From Alphaproteobacteria bacterium (GTDB lineage Bacteria > Pseudomonadota > Alphaproteobacteria > SHVP01), in NCBI GenBank assembly GCA_029936875.1, contig JAPYRS010000014.1, positions 1 to 34,370 of the forward strand: a stretch of 34,370 bases of DNA, given 5' to 3'. The notes beneath the pieces are model-generated. The model ran no database searches. It worked only from the letters and a program-made list of their open reading frames with translations, and was not told where the DNA came from. This document shows, in pieces, positions 15,684 through 24,386 of this stretch. Position 1 is the first letter of the stretch. Every line of letters starts with the position of its first letter. The position numbers and the translations under genes were made by a program.

Positions 15684-16586
15684 ATGGCGGTTGATTTCGG
15701 CCTTGGGCCTATTTTACTGGCGACCGTGAGTGTCGAAAATGCCGCGGCCGCTGCGGACCTCTATGCCGCCTCCTTCGGGTTTGAAATCATTCAGTCCGGC
15801 ATCCTTACAGATGAGCAGACTGCCAGCTGGGCCACGCCGGGCCTGACCGGCGCAAACTTCACCATCGTCGCACCGCCGGGCCGCGCACCGGGCTGGATTC
15901 GATTTATCGAGAGTCCGGGTGCCGGTGCTTACCGGCCATTGGGTAGCTCGGGCTGGGCGGCAATCGAGATTCTCGTCCAGGATACCGACGCCGTCGCAAG
16001 AAGCCTTGAAGGGTCGCTGTTCGAGGTTATTGGCGAGCCGAAGAGCCTGACCAACTTTCCGGAAATTCGGGCGATGCAGGTGATCGGGCCGATGGGCGAG
16101 GTGCTCTATCTCACCACTTTGCCGGAAAGTGTCGGCGATTTTCGCCTGCCGACCGCCGTCGATGCCATCGACCGCGTCTTCATCGTCATCTTGGCCACCC
16201 GCAATTTCAAAGGTGTCACCGAAGGTTTCGCTGCCGACTTCTCAATACCGATTGGCAACATCCGAAAGCGCGGCGTCTATTTCGAGGGTGAGACCTACGG
16301 CCACGAACCCGCCGAAGATATGTCGATGACGACACTACAGATGAATCGGCACAGTCTGATTCAGGTTGATGAATACCCGAACGCGGTGCCTGATCGGCCG
16401 GAGGTCGCGGGCGCTCTCCCGTCCGGGTTTGCCGTGGCAACGTTTGCGGTGCCGTCAATTGAACCGTTCATCGCGCGCGCTCTTGGCCCCGTCGTCAGGC
16501 TGGATGACGAGCCCTATACCGGTCGGCGCGCCCTGATGATCCGCAACCTGGAAGGCTGGCTCACCGAACTGGTCGAAACGGGATAG
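15684..16586 (+). CDS. Two-module VOC family protein
   Basis: A 300-residue protein with two glyoxalase-like halves. The first spans about 6-125 ('LLATVSVENAAAAADLYAASFGFEII ... AMQVIGPMGEVLYLT'). The second spans about 145-298 ('DRVFIVILATRNFKGVTEGFAADFSIPIG ... RRALMIRNLEGWLTELVE'). This is the length of two-module VOC enzymes such as extradiol dioxygenase relatives, but no clear H-H-E iron triad is visible. AAGGGG at 15673-15678 precedes the ATG by five bases. It is divergent from the 14938-15447 VOC gene; the 236 bp between them probably hold both promoters, with no motif I can defend. It converges on the GST gene. Confidence 0.78.
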   Translation: MAVDFGLGPILLATVSVENAAAAADLYAASFGFEIIQSGILTDEQTASWATPGLTGANFTIVAPPGRAPGWIRFIESPGAGAYRPLGSSGWAAIEILVQDTDAVARSLEGSLFEVIGEPKSLTNFPEIRAMQVIGPMGEVLYLTTLPESVGDFRLPTAVDAIDRVFIVILATRNFKGVTEGFAADFSIPIGNIRKRGVYFEGETYGHEPAEDMSMTTLQMNRHSLIQVDEYPNAVPDRPEVAGALPSGFAVATFAVPSIEPFIARALGPVVRLDDEPYTGRRALMIRNLEGWLTELVETG

Positions 16587-16601
16587 GCGGTATTCTTCGG
16601 G

Positions 16602-17585
16602 TTACGTAGCGCCCCGGCCGTGGGCCTCAGTAAAATCGATGATCGGCCCCTTCGGGACAATGCCGGAGGGATTTCGTTCGGCGCTTTTCGAGTAATAACC
16701 GGCCTTGTAAATCTGCGGATGGACGGTTTCACCGATACCCGGAACTTGAAAAAGTTCGCGCGTGTACGGCCATAGGTTCGGATAATCCATCAGCCGGCGA
16801 AGGTTGCATTTAAATGCGCCGTAATAGGCCGAATCGAATCGCACCAATGTTGGAAAGAGACGCCAGTCCGCTTCGGTAATTTGGTCGCCAGCGATATAGC
16901 GGTTTTTTCCGAGGTGTTGATCGAGCGCATCGAGCGTATCAAACAGCGCATCAAAACTGGTCTCGTAGGCTTCCTGAGTTTTTGCAAAGCCGGTGCGGTA
17001 GACACCGTTATTGACCGTCGCGTAAATGCGCTCATTCCACGAATCGATTTCTGCGCGCGCGGCTTCCGGGTAATAGTCTTTGTCATCGTCGGTGAAGGCC
17101 GCGAACTCGGTATTCAGCATGCGAATAATCTCGGACGATTCGTTGTTTACGATCACGCCCCGTTCTTTGTCCCACAAAACAGGCACGGTGACGCGCCCGG
17201 TATAGTCCGGATGGCCCTGTTGGTAGATTTCGTACAGCGCGTTTTTGCCGAACAGGTGATCGACAAAGTCGGGATCGATATTGTCGAAGATCCAGCCGCG
17301 CGAATCGCGTCGTGGCAGCACATAAGACATCGAGATGACGTCGCTGAGGCCTTTCAGCAGACGGAATATCATCGTCCGGTGCGCCCACGGGCAGTTGATC
17401 GCCACATAAATATGGTAGCGGCCCTTGGCCGCCGGAAATCCGCCTTCCCCCGAAGGACCGGCGCTGCCATCCGCCGTCACCCAACTGCGAATAACCGAAT
17501 CGGCGCGGCGGTACTGACCGTCCTTGGCCGCGGTTTGCACGGTCGGTTCGTCTGCAATCCACTTTCCGTCTACGAGCAGTCCCAT
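16602..17585 (-). CDS. Glutathionyl-hydroquinone reductase-like GST (xi/omega class)
   Basis: A 327-residue protein of the YqjG/PcpF class: long N-terminal part, then 'YVAINCPWAHRTMIFRLLKGL' with catalytic C65 in the CPWAH motif, 'YTGRVTVPVLWDKERGVIVNNESSEIIRMLN' (glutathione-binding cis-Pro and ES pair), and an all-helical C-terminal half with 'AGDQITEADWRLFPTLVRFD'. Such enzymes reduce glutathionyl-hydroquinones back to hydroquinones and so rescue quinones from chlorophenol or aromatic breakdown. Cytoplasmic. The ATG at 17585 gives the family N-terminus. The racemase-like gene lies 98 bp upstream on the same strand. Confidence 0.9.
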   Translation of the reverse strand: MGLLVDGKWIADEPTVQTAAKDGQYRRADSVIRSWVTADGSAGPSGEGGFPAAKGRYHIYVAINCPWAHRTMIFRLLKGLSDVISMSYVLPRRDSRGWIFDNIDPDFVDHLFGKNALYEIYQQGHPDYTGRVTVPVLWDKERGVIVNNESSEIIRMLNTEFAAFTDDDKDYYPEAARAEIDSWNERIYATVNNGVYRTGFAKTQEAYETSFDALFDTLDALDQHLGKNRYIAGDQITEADWRLFPTLVRFDSAYYGAFKCNLRRLMDYPNLWPYTRELFQVPGIGETVHPQIYKAGYYSKSAERNPSGIVPKGPIIDFTEAHGRGAT

Positions 17586-17683
17586 TCGAATTCCATCCCA
17601 AAATTTATGTGCTTGGCGACGTTACCTTGCCGAGGCGACGCCGCAGATCACGATGCCGCGAACGCTTTGGCGTGCTTGGGCGC

Positions 17684-18448
17684 CTAAAAGCCGTCAACCT
17701 TGGCGCCGCCGTCCATCATCGCGTGGGTCAGTTCCTTCTTCCACACCGTCGGATGCGCATAGGCCAACCGGCTATGGGTGAGGCCAAGATCGAGAACCGT
17801 TTCAACCAGCTTGTAGGTCAACGGACCGGGGTTCATCACCGGCACCGGCAGGTTTTCGGCGAGAAACGAATGCGCTTCGTGCATCGTGGTCGAACCAAGA
17901 CAAATCGCCTGCGCACCGTCTTCCACGCATTGCAGGCCGCACTCGAGCAGCAACGGAAACACGACATCTTCTTTGCCGCCGAGCAGGTTGGTTGGGTCGG
18001 GCTGAAGGTTGGGCGAGCGGATCGACACGCATTTGTCGGCGAGGCCATATTCCTGCAGCGTTTTTTCGTAAATCAGTTTCCACGGGTCCCATTGCGTCAG
18101 AACCGAAAACCGCCGACCCAGCAAAAGGCACATCAGGTACGACGCTTTGCCGGGCGAAATTACCGGAATATCGACCGCGGACCGAAGCGCGTTCATGCCG
18201 GAATCGCTCATCGTATCGATGCAAATGGCGTCGTAACCTTCGTCCTGCGCGGTGAGGCCAGCCTCAAACATGCAGACGTCGGCGAGCGCGAAATCATGAT
18301 AGCTGTCGTAGAAGGCGGGGCCGGCTTTGACGGCGCGAAAATCAAATTCGATATCGGGCCCAAGCCGTACGGCTTTGACCTGAGCGCGGCGTTTTTCGAT
18401 CCCGTCCTCATCCATTGCGACGGGAACCAACACAAGTACCTTGGACAC
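17684..18448 (-). CDS. Asp/Glu racemase-superfamily protein without the usual catalytic cysteines
   Basis: A 254-residue protein starting at GTG 18448, which has GGGGAGG six bases upstream. The two-lobe pattern of hydantoin racemase, maleate isomerase and arylmalonate decarboxylase is clear: 'YDAICIDTMSDSGMNALRSAVDIPVISPGKAS' and 'GAQAICLGSTTMHEA ... VPVMNPGPLTYKLVE'. In hydantoin racemases the two acid/base cysteines fall three residues before 'DPG' and in 'LGCAGM'; by eye these positions are T79 and S186 here. C76 is three residues off. The protein may use another mechanism or a single residue. Divergent from the NmrA-type gene. Confidence 0.8.
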   Translation of the reverse strand: MSKVLVLVPVAMDEDGIEKRRAQVKAVRLGPDIEFDFRAVKAGPAFYDSYHDFALADVCMFEAGLTAQDEGYDAICIDTMSDSGMNALRSAVDIPVISPGKASYLMCLLLGRRFSVLTQWDPWKLIYEKTLQEYGLADKCVSIRSPNLQPDPTNLLGGKEDVVFPLLLECGLQCVEDGAQAICLGSTTMHEAHSFLAENLPVPVMNPGPLTYKLVETVLDLGLTHSRLAYAHPTVWKKELTHAMMDGGAKVDGF

Positions 18449-18575
18449 GAAATCCTCCCCTAATTTTTTTCCTGCGACGCGAGGTGCTAAGTTGCTATAG
18501 CGGTTCGCTGTGCCCCCTGTCTATTGGGCCGGGTCGGCAAACAATAAATTCTGGCAAATCCTAAGGGGGAAGCAG

Positions 18576-19448
18576 ATGACGGTCGATATCCTGGTGACCG
18601 GCGCAAATGGTCGCACCGGAAAATATATTGTGGAAGGGTTTGTCAAAGCGGGCCGCGCGTTGCGCGTATTTACGCGGAGCGCCGAACACGGCCAGAAATT
18701 GATCGAGGCCGGGGCCGCTGAAGCGGTCGAGGGCGATCTTTCGAGCGAAGCCGATGTTGCGCGCGCGATGGACGGGGTAAAATTCGTCTACCACATTCCG
18801 CCCAACATGAACCCGAAGGAAATCGAATTCGGTAAACGCCTGGTCGAAGGCGCGGTTGCAGCCGGCATCGAGCATTTCGTTTATCACTCGGTTCTGCATC
18901 CGGGCCTGCAGGGTCTTCCCCATCACTGGAACAAACTTTTTGTCGAAGAAGCGCTGATTGAGTCGGGGCTTAATTTTTCGATTCTTCAGCCGTCGTCCTA
19001 CATGCAGAACACGGCGATGGACTGGGACCGGATCACCAATCAAGGCATTCACGCCATGGCATTTAAGGCGAATGTCCTTATGAGCCTGGTCGATCTTCAG
19101 GACATCGGCGAAATTGCCGCAATGATTACCGGCAATCCCGATCATTATTCGGCGGTTTACCAAATGGCCGGACCGGCGGCACTTTCGACCATTGATAAGG
19201 CGGCGATCCTCAGCAAAGAGCTGGGCCGCGAAGTTCGCGGCGAGCAGGAGCCGATTGAGAAATGGCGCGCGGCCGCAAAAGCGTCGGGGATTCCGGATCA
19301 CGTCATTGCCGGGCGCGAGAAGATGTTTGCCCACTACGACGAAGGCGGGCTCGCCGGTAACGGCCAAGTCATGAATTTTTTGTTGGGGCGTCCGGCCACA
19401 ACATTTGCTGAATATGTTCGCCGCACCATCAAGGAACAATCCGGTTAG
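18576..19448 (+). CDS. NmrA-like NAD(P)-binding protein (atypical SDR)
   Basis: A 290-residue protein with the Rossmann start 'ILVTGANGRTGKYIVEGFVKAG' (GxxGxxG at 9-15), a basic residue after strand 2 ('LRVFTRS', suggesting NADP(H)), 'HFVYHSVLHPG' and 'LNFSILQPSSYMQN'. This is the TMR/NmrA branch of SDRs, which includes quinone reductases (QOR2-type) and redox sensors; the classical YxxxK is absent. AAGGGGGAA precedes the ATG at 18576; the frame extends to 18510 without a site. The 127 bp shared with the divergent racemase gene probably hold both promoters. The mmcB gene follows after 20 bp. Confidence 0.85.
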   Translation: MTVDILVTGANGRTGKYIVEGFVKAGRALRVFTRSAEHGQKLIEAGAAEAVEGDLSSEADVARAMDGVKFVYHIPPNMNPKEIEFGKRLVEGAVAAGIEHFVYHSVLHPGLQGLPHHWNKLFVEEALIESGLNFSILQPSSYMQNTAMDWDRITNQGIHAMAFKANVLMSLVDLQDIGEIAAMITGNPDHYSAVYQMAGPAALSTIDKAAILSKELGREVRGEQEPIEKWRAAAKASGIPDHVIAGREKMFAHYDEGGLAGNGQVMNFLLGRPATTFAEYVRRTIKEQSG

Positions 19449-19468
19449 AGGCCGGCGTCCGAAATAAA

Positions 19469-19915
19469 ATGAACAAGATGCCGGCGATTCCGATCGCGCA
19501 GTTACTCACCCGTGGAATCTCCCGGCATTTGCGGGATTGCGGATTTGATTGTCTGCAGGAATTCAAACTCGCCGACCGCCGGCGCGCGGATGTCATCGGC
19601 CTCAACCGCAAAGGCGAATTCAGCATCGTCGAGATCAAATCCTCGGTGGCTGATTTTCAAAGCGATAACAAATGGACTGAGTATTTGGCCTGGTGCGACC
19701 GGTTCTATTTTGGTGTCGGCGCGGATTTCCCGGTGGAAATATTGCCGCAAGATGTCGGGCTGATCATCGCCGATGCTTACGGCGGCGAAACGCTAAGAGA
19801 GCCGGATTTTGAAAAACTCCCGGCAGTGCGGCGTAAGGCGCTTACGCTCAGGTTCGCGCAAACGGCAGCGCGGCGATTACAAGCGGACCGCGAGACCGGA
19901 ATTATTGAAGGCTAG
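19469..19915 (+). CDS. mmcB: MmcB family DNA repair protein
   Basis: A 148-residue protein matching the alphaproteobacterial MmcB (DUF1052) family along its whole length: 'LLTRGISRHLRDCGFDCLQEFKLADRRRADVIGLNRKGEFSIVEIKSSVADFQSDNKWTEYLAWCDRFYFGV'. The E..D..ExK pattern is that of a PD-(D/E)XK nuclease fold. In Caulobacter, mmcB is linked to SOS-regulated tolerance of mitomycin-type damage; I did not find a clear LexA box here. The ATG at 19469 has a poor ribosome site; the ATG at 19478 is an alternative. The last three bases overlap the convergent IorB-type stop codon within the palindrome CTAG. Confidence 0.92.
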   Translation: MNKMPAIPIAQLLTRGISRHLRDCGFDCLQEFKLADRRRADVIGLNRKGEFSIVEIKSSVADFQSDNKWTEYLAWCDRFYFGVGADFPVEILPQDVGLIIADAYGGETLREPDFEKLPAVRRKALTLRFAQTAARRLQADRETGIIEG

Positions 19916-22188
19916 ACGGACAGCCCTTCGGCATTGCTGAGCGGCAGCGTCCGGTGGCGCACGCCGGTCGCATCAAATATCGCATTGATCAGGGCCGGGG
20001 CTGCGGGCGGTGTTGATGGTTCACCCATGCCGCCGAGGAATGTCCCGCTTTCCAAAATATGCGTTTCGATCTTTGGCACGTTGGCCATGCGGATCATTTC
20101 GTAATCGGGGAAGTTATTCTGTTCGACCCGGCCTCCATCGACCGAAATTTCGCCAAATAATGCTGCGGTCAATCCGTAGATGATGCCGCTTTCGGATTGT
20201 TGCTCGACAATGCCCGGATTGATGGCGAGGCCGCAGTCGACCACGGCAATGACGCGATCAATCTTGAGCTGCCCATCGGTGACGGTGACTTCGGCCACCT
20301 CGCCGACGATCGATTCAAAACACTGATGAATGGCGACGCCGCGTCCCCGGCCGGGGCCAAGCTCCGCCGACCAGTCGGAAACGTCGCGCAGTTTTTCCAG
20401 CACCGCCTGGTGGCGCGGATCGTTGCCCAATAATGCAATCCGGTAATCAATCGGGTCGGTCCCGGCTTTGGCTGCCAGTTCATCTAAAAAGACTTCGTTG
20501 AAGAACCCGGCGTAGGAATTACTCACGCTTCGCCAATTGCCCAACGGCACCGGCGTTTCGCTCGGCACCCAGTTCACCAATAAATCAGGCGTTTTGTAAC
20601 GCCAGTTAAGCGCTTCGCCGATCTCAATCGCGTCGCCGAAACCGCCCATTTTGCCGGCGAACCAGCCCATGTTGCGGGCGGCAAATTGACCGAATGTTGG
20701 CGGCAGCGCGACACGATGCTCGACCGCCTTCGGTCGGCCACGGCCATCGAGGATTGCCCGGAAGCGTGAAAGTGCTGCTGGCCGGTACATGTCGTGCTGC
20801 ATGTCTTCTTCGCGCGACCAGATTAATTTTACCGGCCGCCCCTTCATCGCCATTGCAACCGTCACGGCCTGTTTGGCCACGTCGACTTCAAGCCTTCGCC
20901 CAAATCCGCCGCCGAGAAACTTGACGTGGACCTGCACGCGATCGGCAGAAAGCCCGGTCAGTTTGGCGGCGGAGTTACGAACGAAATCAGGAACCTGCGT
21001 ACCAATCCAGATTTCGCAGGCCTCACCGGTGACAAGGGCTGTGCAGTTTTGTGGCTCCATCGTCGCGTGGGCGAGGAACGGCACGCGGTACTCCGCCTCC
21101 AGAATGTCATCGGCTGAGGCAAGCGCTTCTGCCACGTCACCTTCCTCATGCAGATCTTTACCATTGTCATTGTCGAGATCGCGGGCGTATTGGGCAAATA
21201 TCGTGTCGCTGGAAACGGTGTGATTACCGTCAGTTTCGAATTCCAACTCAAGCGCGTCGGCGGCGGTCTTTGCGTGCCAATAGGTATCGGCGACCACCGC
21301 AACACCGCCCGGCACTTCGAGAATTTTTTCGACGCCCGGCATCGCCTGCACCGTGCGGCCGTCGTAAGCCTTAACCCAGCCGCCAAAGACCGGCGTATTG
21401 CGAACGGTTGCGATGGCCATGCCCGGAAGTTTTACGTCGATGCCAAATTCAGCCGTGCCGGTTGATTTGGCTTCCGCATCAAGCCGCGGCACTGAGGTAC
21501 CGATGTAGCGGAAGTTTGCGCTGTCTCGGAACTCCGGATTGGACGGCGGCGACCCATTTGCCGCCGCATCGGCAAGTTCGCCGTAACTCAAACGCCGGTT
21601 CGAACCCTTGTGCACAACAAAACCCGGTTCGGTTGTCGTCTCGGAAAAGTCGACGCCCAATGCCTTTGCGCCGGCAGCCCGCAACATGTGACGTGCCGCC
21701 GCACCGGCAAACCGCATCGAATTCCAGCCGTCGCGCACGCTCGATGACCCGCCGGTCATCTGCATGCCCATGACATTCTTGATCATGAAACGCATCAGGC
21801 CGCCGGTGCTCGGAATGTCGGCGACTTTGACCTCGGCCATGATCGCGCCGTAGTTGACATATTCGTCGCCGACCGGGGCTGCTTCTGCGCGGACGTTTTC
21901 AATATCGACATCGAGTTCTTCGGCCGCCAGCATCGGCAGGCTGGTGTAGACGCCCTGGCCCATTTCCGTGCGCGGCACCAAAATCGTTACTAGTCCGTCG
22001 GTGTCGATGGCGATGCGGGCATTGAGAAGAATTTTTCCGTGGGTCTCGCCGTCATGTGCGAGCGCCGCAGGGATCGGGCCCTCGCCTGATCCAGTTCCGA
22101 CGCCAAGCAGGAAACCGCCACCGACGGCGGCACCGGTGACAAGAAAACCGCGCCGCGAGATCGAGAATTTTTCCAAGATCTGATTCAT
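19912..22188 (-). CDS. Molybdopterin-binding subunit of IorB-type molybdenum hydroxylase (Tat-exported)
   Basis: A 758-residue protein from the ATG at 22188, preceded by AGAGGGG; the 22230 start would overlap the small subunit. The N-terminus carries a twin-arginine signal, 'SRRGFLVTGAAVGGG' (11-25). The body has xanthine-oxidase-family blocks: 'PRTEMGQGVYTSLPMLAAEELD', 'KFLGGGFGRRLEVDVAKQAV', 'WSREEDMQHDMYRPA' and the active-site 'GGMGEPSTPPAAPALINAIF' with Glu at about 723. The enzyme inserts water-derived OH into N-heterocycles or aldehydes (isoquinoline oxidoreductase, nicotinate and aldehyde dehydrogenase relatives). It pairs with the 2Fe-2S subunit at 22199-22648. No adjacent XdhC-type chaperone or cytochrome c gene is present. 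Confidence 0.92.
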   Translation of the reverse strand: MNQILEKFSISRRGFLVTGAAVGGGFLLGVGTGSGEGPIPAALAHDGETHGKILLNARIAIDTDGLVTILVPRTEMGQGVYTSLPMLAAEELDVDIENVRAEAAPVGDEYVNYGAIMAEVKVADIPSTGGLMRFMIKNVMGMQMTGGSSSVRDGWNSMRFAGAAARHMLRAAGAKALGVDFSETTTEPGFVVHKGSNRRLSYGELADAAANGSPPSNPEFRDSANFRYIGTSVPRLDAEAKSTGTAEFGIDVKLPGMAIATVRNTPVFGGWVKAYDGRTVQAMPGVEKILEVPGGVAVVADTYWHAKTAADALELEFETDGNHTVSSDTIFAQYARDLDNDNGKDLHEEGDVAEALASADDILEAEYRVPFLAHATMEPQNCTALVTGEACEIWIGTQVPDFVRNSAAKLTGLSADRVQVHVKFLGGGFGRRLEVDVAKQAVTVAMAMKGRPVKLIWSREEDMQHDMYRPAALSRFRAILDGRGRPKAVEHRVALPPTFGQFAARNMGWFAGKMGGFGDAIEIGEALNWRYKTPDLLVNWVPSETPVPLGNWRSVSNSYAGFFNEVFLDELAAKAGTDPIDYRIALLGNDPRHQAVLEKLRDVSDWSAELGPGRGRGVAIHQCFESIVGEVAEVTVTDGQLKIDRVIAVVDCGLAINPGIVEQQSESGIIYGLTAALFGEISVDGGRVEQNNFPDYEMIRMANVPKIETHILESGTFLGGMGEPSTPPAAPALINAIFDATGVRHRTLPLSNAEGLSV

Positions 22189-22198
22189 GCGGCCCCTC

Positions 22199-22648
22199 TC
22201 ACGCCTGTGCAGCGCTGTGAATGGCGGCACGAATCCGCTGGTAGGTGCCGCAACGGCAGACGTTTGTCATGTGAGCGTCAATTTCTGCGTCGCTCGGATT
22301 TGAATTTGAGTTGAGCAACGCCGCCGCTGCCATCACCTGACCCGATTGGCAATAGCCGCATTGCGGAACCTGATGCTTGATCCAGGCTTGCTGAACTTTG
22401 TGCAAAGTTTCGCCGTTCGCAAGACCTTCCATTGTCGTGACGCTGAGCCCTTCGACGTCTTCCACCGGCAATACGCAGGTCCGGGTGGCAATACCGTTCA
22501 CATGCACCGTGCAGGCGCCGCAGGAGGCGACACCGCATCCAAACTTGGTGCCGGTCATGCCGAGATTGTCGCGCAGCACCCAAAGCAGCGGTGTGTCGCC
22601 TTCAACCTCGACCGAAACGGGTGATCCGTTGAGGATGAACTGAAACAT
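22199..22648 (-). CDS. 2Fe-2S subunit of IorA-type molybdenum hydroxylase
   Basis: A 149-residue protein. The plant-ferredoxin-like N-terminal domain has '[15 protein letters not shown]' and a following Cys ('TRTCVLP') for the first cluster. The helical C-terminal domain has '[17 protein letters not shown]' and '[16 protein letters not shown]' for the second. These eight cysteines are the standard set of the xanthine-oxidase small subunit, which passes electrons from the molybdenum site to an external acceptor. It has no export signal and is expected to be carried out with the Tat-tagged large subunit. The stop is 10 bp before the large-subunit ATG, so the two are co-translated. Confidence 0.95.
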   Translation of the reverse strand: MFQFILNGSPVSVEVEGDTPLLWVLRDNLGMTGTKFGCGVASCGACTVHVNGIATRTCVLPVEDVEGLSVTTMEGLANGETLHKVQQAWIKHQVPQCGYCQSGQVMAAAALLNSNSNPSDAEIDAHMTNVCRCGTYQRIRAAIHSAAQA

Positions 22649-22824
22649 TTTCGTGCCCCGTGCCCTATCGATTTACCAAGCGCCGGTGCATCGCACAGCA
22701 CCTAACGTCAAACTGAATATTATCCCTTTGTTTCGCCGTTGTCCGAATATGCGCTTTCAAAAGGAATTGATTAGAGTCCCTGCAGCGGATTCTGAAAATG
22801 AGGCTGAGGTTGGGGAGGCGCGTG

Positions 22825-23208
22825 GTGAAACGGTTTTCATTTTGGGTCGATCTTCCAGAAATCGACGAATTCCTTGTCGCCCAAGTGATGGGCGGCAGCA
22901 AAACTGGCACCGCGCGGCCAAAATCGAGTTGGGGCGTACCGCTTCACCAATGGGATTCGGCCGAGTTCGAAGTGGGCGAGGTGGCCGAGTTTTATGATTT
23001 CAGCCATAACAAACGCGCGCGTATCAAATTTACCGACGTGTATGAATTCAGCTTTGGGGAAATTCCCGAGAAACTATGGCGGGCCGAAGTCTGCACCAGC
23101 GCTAAACATTTTCAGGACGACCACCGCACGGGCTGGCCCGACCTTGAGCTCACGCCTAATTTCGCGCTGATGGCGATCCACTTCGATATCGTCGCGAAGG
23201 AAAGTTGA
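22825..23208 (+). CDS. ASCH-domain protein
   Basis: A protein of about 127 residues. 'DEFLVAQVMGGSKTGTARPKSSWG' and 'FEVGEVAEFYDFSHNKRARIKFTDVYEFSFGEIPEKLWRAEVC' match the ASCH beta-barrel pattern (basic loop after a short helix, then a G-x-I-P-E/W block). ASCH proteins are related to PUA domains and bind RNA or act on modified nucleosides. The frame opens at ATG 22798, but GGGGAGG at 22812-22818 sits six bases before GTG 22825, which I prefer (GTG 22822 also possible). One base separates its stop from the next gene, so it heads the 22825-26022 operon. The 176 bp upstream, to the divergent IorA gene, should contain its promoter. Confidence 0.75.
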   Translation: MKRFSFWVDLPEIDEFLVAQVMGGSKTGTARPKSSWGVPLHQWDSAEFEVGEVAEFYDFSHNKRARIKFTDVYEFSFGEIPEKLWRAEVCTSAKHFQDDHRTGWPDLELTPNFALMAIHFDIVAKES

Positions 23209-23209
23209 A

Positions 23210-24361
23210 ATGGCATTTGTGAAATTGCGTGCGGTCCTAACGACGGTCGGGCTATCGGTGCTGATTTTCGGCAGCACGATGGCGGCACCCGCCTTCGCCG
23301 CCTCGTCGATCACGATTGAGCGCGCTTTTCCCAATCTAACTTTCAAGAGACCTATTTTGGCAATCCAAGCGCCGGACCAAATCGCGCGCTGGTACGTGGT
23401 CGAGCAGGGCGGCCGCATTCTCACGTTTGAGGACCGGGCCGATGTCGAACGCTTTTCGGTGTTCGCCGACATTCGGCGTGCCGTCGATGCCAATCATAGC
23501 GAAACAGGCTTGCTCGGGGCCGCCTTTCATCCCCGTTTTGCAGAAAACGGCGAAATCTTTTTGTCTTACACGCGGACAGCGCGGTCACTTGAATCGATCC
23601 TGTCCCGTTTTCAGGTTGGTGCAGAAGGGACCCTTAACCGCGATAGCGAAGAGATATTGCTGAAGGTCCCGCAGCCGTTTCGCAATCATAACGGTGGCCA
23701 CATCGCATTTGGGCCGGACGGATTTCTCTATTTTGGATTGGGCGACGGTGGCGCCGGCGGCGATCCGCGCGGTAACGGCCAAAACAAAAATTCGCTGCTT
23801 GGCGCGATGCTCCGCCTCGACGTCGATTCAGGCGTGCCCTATTCGATTCCTGCCGATAATCCGTTTGCGAGCGGCGGTGGCCGTCCGGAGATTTATGCTT
23901 ACGGGCTTCGCAATCCGTGGCGCTGGAGCTTTGATCGCGAAACCGGCCAGTTGTGGGCGGCAGACGTTGGCCAGCGTCGGATCGAAGAAATCGACATCAT
24001 TCAGAACGGCGGCAATTACGGCTGGAACATTCGCGAGGGAACCGAGACCTATAAGTCGGCTCCGACTTCAGAAACCCTGATCGCTCCGATTGTCCAATAC
24101 AGCCACAATCTTGGTTGTTCGGTGACCGGTGGCTATGTCTACCGTGGCGACACGCTTGCGGCGCTTCAGGGCACCTACCTCTTTGGCGATTTTTGCAGTG
24201 GGCGCATCTGGGGGTTGGACAGCGATTCCGGAAGCAGAGGCGGCGCCACCGAACTAATCAGGACCGATCTCAATATCTCCTCATTCGCCGAGGCACGGGA
24301 TGGCCGAATATTCGTCATTGACCTCAACGGCGGCATTTATGAAATTAGCGGCGCCAAATAG
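23210..24361 (+). CDS. PQQ-dependent sugar dehydrogenase family protein (GSDH/Hhip-like), secreted
   Basis: A 383-residue beta-propeller protein with a signal peptide (hydrophobic core near 8-25, cleavage probably after 'APAFA' at about residue 30), so periplasmic. Family blocks: 'RWYVVEQGGRILTF', 'ETGLLGAAFHPRF', 'NHNGGHIAFGPDGFLYFGLGDGGAGGDP', 'YAYGLRNPWRWSFD', 'ADVGQRRIEEIDII', 'GGNYGWNIREG' and 'SVTGGYVYRG'. These fit soluble aldose sugar dehydrogenases that use PQQ and Ca2+. AAGGAAAG lies at the end of the ASCH gene. The next gene starts 25 bp after the stop. Electron acceptor and sugar unknown. Confidence 0.9.
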   Translation: MAFVKLRAVLTTVGLSVLIFGSTMAAPAFAASSITIERAFPNLTFKRPILAIQAPDQIARWYVVEQGGRILTFEDRADVERFSVFADIRRAVDANHSETGLLGAAFHPRFAENGEIFLSYTRTARSLESILSRFQVGAEGTLNRDSEEILLKVPQPFRNHNGGHIAFGPDGFLYFGLGDGGAGGDPRGNGQNKNSLLGAMLRLDVDSGVPYSIPADNPFASGGGRPEIYAYGLRNPWRWSFDRETGQLWAADVGQRRIEEIDIIQNGGNYGWNIREGTETYKSAPTSETLIAPIVQYSHNLGCSVTGGYVYRGDTLAALQGTYLFGDFCSGRIWGLDSDSGSRGGATELIRTDLNISSFAEARDGRIFVIDLNGGIYEISGAK

Positions 24362-24386
24362 GGAGGGTGCCAACAAATGGGGAACT

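Noticed and set aside
17609-18463. A 284-residue open frame on the plus strand
   Set aside because: Antisense to the racemase-fold gene, which has clear family motifs and a strong ribosome site.
24300-24386. Longer start for the alpha/beta hydrolase
   Set aside because: The extension lies inside the sugar dehydrogenase gene and lies outside the domain; ATG 24387 fits the family.
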